NCBI RefSeq assembly: GCF_001949125.1
Contig: NZ_MSTI01000034.1
Coordinates: 1-5,350 of the forward strand
DNA: 5,350 bases
From: Deinococcus marmoris
GTDB taxonomy: Bacteria > Deinococcota > Deinococci > Deinococcales > Deinococcaceae
Direction: 5' to 3'
Position 1 is the first letter of the stretch. Each line of letters opens with the position of its first letter. The notes beneath the pieces are model-generated. The model made no database searches. It was not told the DNA's origin and was given only the letters and a program-made list of their open reading frames with translations. Below, one piece after another: positions 1 to 5,350 of the stretch. A program made the position numbers and the translations under genes.

Positions 1-162
1 ATGAATCTGAAACACATGGACCATCGCCAGGAAGCGTATTTAACCGCTCACCTGGCGTATGTTGCGGCGGTCTTTAACATTCTTCTGGCGTGGTCGCGGG
101 AATTCTTCGGCTGGACAGGCGAAGATGCCTTCAGAATGCATCTCGCCTCCTTCAGTCTCTGA
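1..162 (+). CDS. C-terminal part of a probable transposase (5' end may lie outside the window)
   Basis: The frame is open from base 1 to a TGA at 160-162 and gives 53 residues. The first codon happens to be ATG, but no upstream sequence is visible, so this may be the tail of a longer gene. The segment HRQEAYLTAHLAYVAAVFN, followed by an aromatic-rich tail, resembles the C-terminal helix of IS5-like or other DDE transposases, where a His/Arg stretch precedes a V-A-x-x-x-N helix. No catalytic Asp or Glu can be placed in so short a piece. The reading frame stops just before the point where the neighbouring minus-strand gene loses its recombinase-like sequence. That fits a mobile element whose right end lies at about 165-185. 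The family assignment is from memory of the pattern and is tentative; it could also be a short unrelated ORF. Confidence 0.5.
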   Translation: MNLKHMDHRQEAYLTAHLAYVAAVFNILLAWSREFFGWTGEDAFRMHLASFSL

Positions 163-298
163 ATCTCAACCCGCACAACTGGTTATAAGGCCGTAGAACG
201 ATCTCCAGAGTTTTGCGGTAGTACCTAACGGTCTTGGGCCTGCTCCCCCTGGCGATATGTTCTGACAAAAATTCCCCTAACGCTTCTGCTATCTGCAT
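152..298 (-). pseudogene. Truncated tyrosine recombinase-like gene (N-terminal arm only)
   Basis: The best start is the ATG at 296-298, because an AGGGGG Shine-Dalgarno (plus positions 305-310) lies 6 nt upstream of it. The TTG at 365-367 has no such site. The product is only 48 residues. Residues 7 to about 40 (LGEFLSEHIARGSRPKTVRY and the next residues) look like the SAM-like core-binding domain at the N-terminus of phage-type integrases, which typically carry an RG-S-PKT-x-x-Y-x-x-x-L pattern. The catalytic domain with its R-H-R-Y residues is absent. The last 8 or so residues run into the end of the adjacent transposase element and are probably not native. The likely history is a recombinase gene cut by an IS insertion at about 165-185. 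An alternative is that this is the N-terminus of a transposase whose element end is the 12-bp repeat at 362-373. The fragment is probably non-functional. Confidence 0.5.
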
Positions 299-361
299 GT
301 GCTGCCCCCTGTGAGGTAACGTCGGCAGACTAGCTAGGCAGTCAGAAATGGTGTGAGCAAC

Positions 362-373
362 GGTCAAAACTGT
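362..373 (-). repeat. Possible terminal inverted repeat of a mobile element (left copy)
   Basis: GGTCAAAACTGT here is the exact reverse complement of 5023-5034. Read inward (leftward) both begin ACAGTTTTGACC, and the sequences differ on both sides of the 12 bp. The right copy sits 4 nt past the end of a transposase gene, as expected of an IS end. The left copy lies 63 nt upstream of the recombinase-like start. A 12-bp inverted match somewhere in 5.35 kb is not rare by chance, so position is the main argument. Confidence 0.4.
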
Positions 374-404
374 TTTTATGGCGCTGGCAGGGGCTTGTAT
401 GGTT

Positions 405-410
405 TATACT
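405..410 (+). promoter_or_regulatory. Probable -10 box of the tRNA-Leu promoter
   Basis: TATACT matches the -10 consensus at 5 of 6 positions. It would start transcription at about 417, some 7 nt before the mature tRNA. No good -35 is seen at 16-18 nt spacing (the 17-nt position reads CGCTGG). The possible element end at 373 falls at about -44 relative to the start site, so an insertion there may have changed sequence upstream of the -35 region. Confidence 0.5.
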
Positions 411-423
411 TTCGCCTGGGCAG

Positions 424-505
424 GCCGGGATGGCGGAAGGGTAGACGCATTCGACTTAAAATCGAACGGGAAACCGTGCGGGTTCAAATCCCGCTCTCGG
501 CACCA
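424..505 (+). tRNA. tRNA-Leu (anticodon UAA), 3' CCA encoded
   Basis: The sequence folds as a class II tRNA. The acceptor stem is GCCGGGA (424-430) with TCTCGGC (495-501), including one G-U pair. Discriminator A502 is followed by an encoded CCA (503-505). The anticodon stem is TTCGA (450-454) with TCGAA (462-466), around the loop CTTAAAA with TAA at 457-459, which decodes UUA (and UUG by wobble). The variable arm (467-477) is a small CGG/CCG hairpin with a GAAA loop. The T stem is GCGGG (478-482) with CCCGC (490-494), around TTCAAAT. The D arm carries the usual GGTAGA stretch. At 82 nt including CCA it is slightly short for a leucine tRNA because the variable arm is compact. All stems pair, so it should be functional. 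Confidence 0.96.
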
Positions 506-515
506 GATAGACCAG

Positions 516-539
516 ACCTCGCTAAAGGCGGGGTTTTTT
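516..539 (+). terminator. Rho-independent terminator of tRNA-Leu
   Basis: The stem is CCTCGC (517-522) pairing with GCGGGG (528-533), with one T-G pair and a TAAAG loop. It can be extended by A516-T534 and is followed by a run of six T (534-539). It begins 11 nt after the tRNA 3' end, so the tRNA is probably transcribed alone. Confidence 0.9.
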
Positions 540-558
540 CGTGGTCTCCCTTACGCTC

Positions 559-587
559 TTGCCTGGACACAGATGCGGGCGTACTCT
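559..587 (+). promoter_or_regulatory. Candidate promoter for the 94-residue protein gene
   Basis: TTGCCT (559-564) and TACTCT (582-587) are separated by exactly 17 nt. They match the -35 consensus at 4 of 6 positions and the -10 at 3 of 6, including the key TA...T. Transcription would start at about 594, leaving a leader of roughly 115 nt before the start codon. The promoter is predicted by pattern only. Confidence 0.35.
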
Positions 588-622
588 GCCTCTATCCCAG
601 GCGTCTTCCGCCTTGAGGATGA

Positions 623-636
623 GGGCCGCGCGGCCC
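623..636. repeat. 14-bp perfect GC palindrome
   Basis: GGGCCGCGCGGCCC is its own reverse complement. It lies between the candidate promoter and the start of the 94-residue protein gene, so in RNA it could form a short GC hairpin in the leader. No T-run follows, so it is not a standard terminator. It could be a protein-binding or restriction-type site, or a chance GC palindrome. Confidence 0.5.
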
Positions 637-695
637 ACCCCCCGTCTCCTCGCTGGCAGCGATTGTGTCCGTCCTGGCCGACTTCCCCCGTCATT

Positions 696-700
696 GGAGG
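696..700 (+). promoter_or_regulatory. Shine-Dalgarno site that sets the start at 710
   Basis: GGAGG lies 9 nt before the ATG at 710-712. The upstream in-frame start at 665 has no ribosome binding site. The ATG at 705-707 is in another frame and too close to the site. Confidence 0.7.
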
Positions 701-709
701 TCAGATGTT

Positions 710-994
710 ATGCCGGAAGTTCAACGCACCAAACATGTCAAGAAGGGGGGCTGGCGTACCCTGGAGTGGGGCGTCAACGCTACGTTCGATGTCCGGTTTT
801 TCCTGCCGGCAGGGGCGGAAATCAAGGTCCGCAAGGGGGCCGGGTGGCCGCTGGGCTGGGACAGTCAGAAACAGCGTCTGGATGGGCAGACGGCCAGAAT
901 CCTGCATGTCAGTGGCATCGTTCCGTCCAGGGTGCAGATGAAGACCCAGCGTGACGCCGAGGTGACATATACGTACATCGCCGTGGGTCCGTAA
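710..994 (+). CDS. Small basic protein of unknown function (94 residues)
   Basis: I do not recognise this gene. The start is ATG at 710, chosen because of GGAGG 9 nt upstream; the stop is TAA at 992-994. The product has about 15 Lys/Arg against 8 Asp/Glu, so it is basic. It has no Cys, no signal peptide and no membrane segment. Alternating hydrophobic stretches separated by Gly, Pro and charged residues suggest an all-beta fold: ATFDVRFFL at 24-32, ARILHVSG at 62-69 and EVTYTYIAVG at 84-93. Three Trp occur in G-W or W-G contexts (W15, W20, W46), with a fourth at W50. The N-terminal stretch KHVKKGGWR (residues 8-16) is strongly basic. A 59-nt hairpin follows the stop codon directly. The ribosome binding site and coherent composition make a real gene likely, possibly a lineage-specific or phage-derived small protein. 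Nothing in the sequence gives its function. Confidence 0.68.
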   Translation: MPEVQRTKHVKKGGWRTLEWGVNATFDVRFFLPAGAEIKVRKGAGWPLGWDSQKQRLDGQTARILHVSGIVPSRVQMKTQRDAEVTYTYIAVGP

Positions 995-1053
995 CGGGCG
1001 TCGTGGTGTCGTTGCTCCGGCTGTGGGGCAGGCGGACACCACTCGCGCGCCCG
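995..1053. repeat. Nested long hairpin between convergent genes
   Basis: Three helices stack in order. CGGGCG (995-1000) pairs with CGCCCG (1048-1053), TGGTGTC (1004-1010) with GACACCA (1035-1041), and TGCTCC (1013-1018) with GGGGCA (1025-1030, one T-G pair). The apical loop is GGCTGT, and small internal loops separate the helices. It starts on the base after the TAA of the upstream gene and lies 45 nt beyond the end of the convergent hydrolase gene. No T-run flanks it on either strand. It could be a bidirectional structural terminator, an RNA 3'-end stabiliser, or a copy of a dispersed palindromic repeat. Confidence 0.65.
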
Positions 1054-1097
1054 GCGTCAGAACTTCTGGCCCTCCCCGCCGCAATCACACTTGACAA

Positions 1098-1988
1098 TCA
1101 GGAGTGGAGGTGGTGTCGGCCCTTATGGACTTCACAGGCTGTCCTGTCAGAGGCAGAACGCAGCCATTCCAGCGCCGCCTCACCGGAATTCAGCACCGAA
1201 ATGTGACCGTCTTCGGGGCAGCGCCACAGTTCCGCCGTGGGGCAATGGGCCAGTAGCCATTCGCTGTGCGTGCTGGGCACCACGCGGTCCTGTGTGCCGT
1301 GCAGAAGCAAAATGGGCGCGTCGATCTGCGACGGCGCAAAGCCCCACGGCGCGACATACGCCAGATCGTCGGCGATCAAGCCACCGGGGCCGTGCTTCAT
1401 CGCTGGCCCCACCACCCTGTTCAGCCACTTCCACGAACCGGAGAGGGCGGCGTAATCGGCGGGGGTGAAGGTCTCCGGGTCAAATTCGGGGTCTGACGCC
1501 TCGTAAGCCTCTTTCGCTGCGCGTCCTTCAGCCGCCGCCCGCAACGACGCCGCGCCCGAGGGATTCATGCCGCCGAAGTAATCCAGACCAGACGCCCCAT
1601 ACGGAGCCAGTCCCGCCATGCTGACCGCCGCCAGCACCCGCCCCGGCAACAATGCGGCGCAGGCCAGAGCGTGCGGCCCGCCCCCTGAATGGCCCATCAC
1701 CGCGAACTCCCGAATGCCTAGCGCGTCCGCGATCTGTTCTACATCGTGTGCGGCGGAGGCCACATCCCGGCCCGGCAGCGGGGAGGAACCGCCGTAGCCG
1801 GGGCGATCATGCGACACCCAGCGGAGATTCAGCCGACTCGCCGCCTCAAATAGCGGTTCGGGCGGCGCACCGATGTTGGGCGTGCCGTGGTGCCAGAACA
1901 CGGTCAGAGGACGCATCAGCCCCTCCGTGCCCGTGTCGTAGATGTGGAGGGTGCGGCCATCTTCAAGGGTCAGATCGGTCTCGGTCAT
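1098..1988 (-). CDS. Alpha/beta-fold hydrolase
   Basis: This is a 296-residue soluble enzyme of the alpha/beta hydrolase superfamily. In order it shows the oxyanion-loop motif HHGTP (33-37), DRPGYGGS (61-68), the nucleophile elbow GHSGGG (99-104) with Ser101, a cap region at about 125-220, Asp234 in HGTQDRVVP (230-238) and His262 in EDGHIS (259-264). Ser101, Asp234 and His262 form a complete triad, so it should hydrolyse a small ester, amide, lactone or similar bond. The GxSxGG elbow and HGTP loop resemble proline iminopeptidase-like and esterase members, but the substrate cannot be read from sequence. The ATG at 1986-1988 is supported by AAGGAG (1997-2002) 8 nt upstream. There is no signal peptide, so it is probably cytoplasmic. 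The last 16 or so residues (DRTACEVHKG... to HHLHS) go beyond the usual fold end and look like a non-conserved tail. It is divergent from gatB, with no operon partner in view. Confidence 0.93.
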   Translation of the reverse strand: MTETDLTLEDGRTLHIYDTGTEGLMRPLTVFWHHGTPNIGAPPEPLFEAASRLNLRWVSHDRPGYGGSSPLPGRDVASAAHDVEQIADALGIREFAVMGHSGGGPHALACAALLPGRVLAAVSMAGLAPYGASGLDYFGGMNPSGAASLRAAAEGRAAKEAYEASDPEFDPETFTPADYAALSGSWKWLNRVVGPAMKHGPGGLIADDLAYVAPWGFAPSQIDAPILLLHGTQDRVVPSTHSEWLLAHCPTAELWRCPEDGHISVLNSGEAALEWLRSASDRTACEVHKGRHHLHS

Positions 1989-2015
1989 GAATGGATCTCC
2001 TTTATGTGTGGGGCT

Positions 2016-2021
2016 ATTTTA
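2016..2021 (-). promoter_or_regulatory. Candidate -10 box of the hydrolase gene
   Basis: On the minus strand this reads TAAAAT, a 5 of 6 match to the -10 consensus. Transcription would start at about 2009, just before the AAGGAG ribosome binding site. No good -35 is visible at 16-18 nt. It is the most AT-rich short run in the intergenic region. Confidence 0.4.
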
Positions 2022-2086
2022 GCACCCAGATTCTGTTGTGGAAGAATTTAGTCTGAATCCTTCTCTTTCGTCCCGCACCCCGGCGC

Positions 2087-2092
2087 TATCCT
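2087..2092 (+). promoter_or_regulatory. -10 box placing the gatB transcript start at or next to the ATG (leaderless)
   Basis: TATCCT fits the TAnnnT -10 form and ends 7 nt before the A of the gatB start codon at 2100, so transcription would begin at about 2099-2100. The bases before the ATG (CTGCCCCTC) contain no Shine-Dalgarno. Leaderless messages with this spacing are known to be widespread in Deinococcus. No convincing -35 is seen. Confidence 0.6.
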
Positions 2093-2099
2093 GCCCCTC

Positions 2100-3593
<1,494 letters not shown>

Positions 3594-3618
3594 ATTTTGA
3601 AGTGACGAGGTCCGGCCT

Positions 3619-4299
3619 ATGAACCTGATTCCTACCCTCCCCCCACTGCGCTGGCGGGCGCTGGCGCTGGGTTTTCTGTGGGCCGAGGTGGTGGTGGTCT
3701 TCGGCATGGTGGCCTTTATTCTGCTGCGGGGCCAGCCGGGACCACAGGAGTGGATCAACGCCTTCGATTCCTTTCTGGCTGCCCTGGTGTTGATGTGGTG
3801 GACGCTGGTGTTCACCCGCGTAAGCGCCGGACAGGCCACCCTGCCGGAAGACGGCACGCTGCGTGCCCTGACCGTGGCCTTTCCGTGGCTGACTTCCTTC
3901 CGGGCGGCGCTGTGGGGGGTGACCCTGCTGGGTCTGGCGACGGGCGGCGCACCCGAGGCCAACACACTGGCCCTGACGGCCCTGATGACTGTGTGGGGCG
4001 CAGCGATTCTGGCCAGCAACGCGGTCAACGGCGCTCTGGTGCGGCTGGCCCCGGAACCTGCCGATCCGGCCCGGCGCAAGCGGCTGATGGATTGGCTCAA
4101 CCTCTCGGCAGCGCTGGCGCTGGGCATGGCCGTGCTGAACGTGGTGCCTATCGTGGGCTTTTCGGCCAGCACCACGCTGCCGTCGCAGGTGGTCTACGGC
4201 GTGGGCGGCCTGCTGGACGTCGTGGCCACCGTGCTGGCCCTGTGGGCGCTGATGGCGCGCAGCAGGTTGGGAGAACGGCAGGCCGTCAAGGGCGGATAG
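3619..4299 (+). CDS. Six-helix integral membrane protein of unknown function
   Basis: This 226-residue protein is strongly hydrophobic, with about six predicted membrane helices: 13-36, 48-68, 91-109, 114-140, 158-181 and 191-213. There is no cleavable signal peptide. R11 and R13 precede helix 1. A basic loop at 151-155 (ARRKR) lies between helices 4 and 5, and the C-terminal end is also basic (RSRLGER from 214). By the positive-inside rule both termini and this loop would face the cytoplasm. I see no transporter signature, catalytic motif or known domain. Start ATG 3619 has GAGG (3607-3610) 8 nt upstream. The gene begins 25 nt after the gatB stop with no terminator between, so co-transcription is likely, though a role in tRNA amidation is not implied. 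Its TAG ends 1 nt before the convergent ankyrin gene. Confidence 0.85.
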   Translation: MNLIPTLPPLRWRALALGFLWAEVVVVFGMVAFILLRGQPGPQEWINAFDSFLAALVLMWWTLVFTRVSAGQATLPEDGTLRALTVAFPWLTSFRAALWGVTLLGLATGGAPEANTLALTALMTVWGAAILASNAVNGALVRLAPEPADPARRKRLMDWLNLSAALALGMAVLNVVPIVGFSASTTLPSQVVYGVGGLLDVVATVLALWALMARSRLGERQAVKGG

Positions 4300-4300
4300 C

Positions 4301-5014
4301 TCAGCTCCCACCCAGCAACTTCACCATCTCCGCGTAACCGCGCTGGCGGGCGTGTTGCAGCGGGGTCACGCCCTCACGGTCCGCGATCTGGCGGTCTGCG
4401 CCGTGGGCCAGCAACTCGCGCACGATCTCAGTGTGGACTTTGTCGCCATCCCCCAGGATCACGGCTTCCAGCAGCGCCGTCCAGCCCAGGTTGTTGATGT
4501 GGTTCACGTCGATCTGCGTGGTTTGCAGAAGCTCGCGCACGTAGGGCAGATGGCCCCGGTCAGCGGCGGGAATCAGGGCAGTGCCGCCGTAGCGGTTGGT
4601 GCGGGTCAGATCAGGATTGGCTCTCAGAACCTCGCGCAGCATGGCGACGCTGCCCGTCTCGCCCGTGACCAGCAGGGCGTTGTTCTGCTGGTCGTCCTGT
4701 GGATCGGGGTCCGCGCCCGCCGCGATCAGGGCGCGGGCCACCGTCACATGGTCTCCCTTCGCGGCCCAGGTCAGCGGCGTGCGTCCGCTGCTGTCGGCGG
4801 CAGCGGGGGACGCGCCCGCTTTGAGCAGCGTTTGAAGCCGTTCCAGATCGCCGTTTTCTGCGGCCTTGAGGAGAAGTGCATTCTGTTCGTTTTGCTTGAT
4901 AGTCGTCACCGTGGCCGCCTTCGTGCTGCCTGCCGAACTCGCCATCACCGGGAACAGTGGGAGACTGCCCAGCAGCGCCAGTCCGAGAATCCATCTTCTG
5001 GACCGCTTTATCAA
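4301..5014 (-). CDS. Exported ankyrin-repeat protein, 5' region disrupted by an IS
   Basis: The product is 237 residues from a TTG at 5012-5014. The first 25-28 residues form a signal peptide: basic MIKRSRRW, a hydrophobic core ILGLALLGSLPLFPV, and possible cleavage after VMA25 or SSA28. The mature protein is therefore probably periplasmic or cell-envelope located. Five to six ankyrin repeats follow at about 45-76, 77-109, 110-142, 143-175, 176-212 and 213-237. Repeats 2 and 6 keep the GRTPLTWAA and GVTPLQHAR type of first helix; repeat 3 is degenerate; repeat 5 has a few extra residues. Such proteins bind other proteins; no partner is shown here. No Shine-Dalgarno precedes the TTG, and the possible IS end at 5023-5034 begins 8 nt upstream. 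The frame stays open back to a TAG at 5039-5041 inside the IS. The native start may be this TTG or may be lost. The rest of the gene is intact, but its expression is doubtful. Confidence 0.85.
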   Translation of the reverse strand: MIKRSRRWILGLALLGSLPLFPVMASSAGSTKAATVTTIKQNEQNALLLKAAENGDLERLQTLLKAGASPAAADSSGRTPLTWAAKGDHVTVARALIAAGADPDPQDDQQNNALLVTGETGSVAMLREVLRANPDLTRTNRYGGTALIPAADRGHLPYVRELLQTTQIDVNHINNLGWTALLEAVILGDGDKVHTEIVRELLAHGADRQIADREGVTPLQHARQRGYAEMVKLLGGS

Positions 5015-5022
5015 TGGTTCGG

Positions 5023-5034
5023 ACAGTTTTGACC
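5023..5034 (+). repeat. Probable terminal inverted repeat at the 3' end of the right-hand IS
   Basis: ACAGTTTTGACC lies 4 nt from the transposase stop codon complement (5039-5041) and matches 362-373 in inverted orientation. Similarity between the two copies stops exactly at the outer A (5023), which suggests the element boundary is near 5022/5023. The far end and any target duplication lie outside the window. Confidence 0.5.
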
Positions 5035-5038
5035 AGCT

Positions 5039-5350
5039 CTAAGCTGCTTTGACTCCCAGATCCAGCGGCCTGGATGGATGTTTTTCCAATTCAGCAAATC
5101 TCGCCTGAAGACCGAGATTGCTCAGTATTCGCCACGCAAACAGTCGATTGAAGGCCCGCCGCTTGATGTCCTCGTAGGAAAACACCAGCGAAGTGACCGG
5201 GCGACCCTGGAGGCCGCTGGCCTCCAGGAGCATTTCAGCCCGGCCCAGACTGAGTGCAAAGAACGCAGCATTCCAGTGATTTTCCAGAGCCTGCGTCTTG
5301 CGGAGCTGGCATGTGGTCAGCCCTGCGAACTGCTTGGCATCGCGAAACAC
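5039..5350 (-). CDS. IS4-type DDE transposase, C-terminal part (gene continues past the window)
   Basis: About 103 residues are visible; the 5' part lies beyond base 5350, and the stop is TAG at 5039-5041. The visible part starts FRDAKQFAGLTTCQLRK, followed by ENHWNAAFFALSLGRAE. This is the conserved block of IS4-superfamily transposases in which FRDAKQ follows the catalytic Glu (commonly I-E-x-x-FRDAKQ) and a GL-x-x-CQ turn precedes an H-x-N-A helix. The catalytic Asp residues and the Glu would be upstream, outside the window. The C-terminal portion (EDIKRRAFNRLFAWRILSNL) is a basic amphipathic helix of the kind seen after this block. The protein would cut and paste its own element. The element ends just past the gene and abuts the ankyrin gene. 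Whether it is full length and active cannot be judged here. Confidence 0.85.
   Translation of the reverse strand: MFRDAKQFAGLTTCQLRKTQALENHWNAAFFALSLGRAEMLLEASGLQGRPVTSLVFSYEDIKRRAFNRLFAWRILSNLGLQARFAELEKHPSRPLDLGVKAA

Noticed and set aside
378..941. Plus-strand open frame of 187 codons spanning the tRNA-Leu gene.
   Set aside because: It runs through a tRNA and its terminator and shows no domain. The better frame with a ribosome binding site is 710-994.
1057..1101. On the minus strand one frame reads a CDCGGEGQKF peptide ending in a stop, like the C-terminal zinc motif of a larger protein.
   Set aside because: The frame has an upstream stop within about 20 residues, no start codon and no ribosome binding site, and it overlaps the end of the hydrolase gene. 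At most it is a tiny gene remnant.
1471..1490. CCGGGTCAAATTCGGGG resembles a tRNA T-arm and hinted at an attachment-site copy of the tRNA-Leu 3' end.
   Set aside because: It lacks one T of the loop and the acceptor-stem sequence does not follow. It codes for conserved-looking residues of the hydrolase, so the likeness is chance.

Overview
The window most likely comes from a Deinococcus-type chromosome. The evidence is high GC, a GatB close to the Deinococcus-Thermus form, a gatB start with no Shine-Dalgarno but a -10 box one helix turn upstream (the leaderless layout common in Deinococcus), and insertion-sequence debris at both edges. This assignment is inference, because no species marker is present.

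Left edge (1 to about 373): mobile-element remains. The 3' end of a probable transposase gene (+ strand) abuts a truncated minus-strand gene whose 48 residues resemble the N-terminal arm of a tyrosine recombinase. A 12-bp sequence at 362-373 recurs inverted at 5023-5034, beside the transposase at the right edge. These may be ends of related elements. Next come a tRNA-Leu(UAA) gene with encoded CCA (424-505), its -10 box and a rho-independent terminator (516-539).

Middle (540-4299): a 94-residue protein of unknown function (710-994) is followed by a long nested hairpin (995-1053). A minus-strand alpha/beta hydrolase with an intact catalytic triad (1098-1988) is divergent from gatB (2100-3593), subunit B of the tRNA-dependent amidotransferase. 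A six-helix membrane protein (3619-4299) follows gatB after 25 nt, probably in one operon.

Right edge (4301-5350): a secreted or periplasmic ankyrin-repeat protein on the minus strand converges on the membrane-protein gene with a 1-nt gap. Its 5' end abuts an IS end, so its native promoter and ribosome binding site appear to be lost. The last 312 bases are the C-terminal part of an IS4-type transposase that continues beyond the window.

Overall this is a housekeeping block (tRNA-Leu, gatB and small neighbours) bracketed by insertion sequences. tRNA-Leu and gatB both serve translation, but nothing ties the other genes into a pathway. I do not see a convincing new multi-gene system. The best leads are the IS-damaged ankyrin gene, the hairpin, the matching inverted ends and the orphan 94-residue protein.
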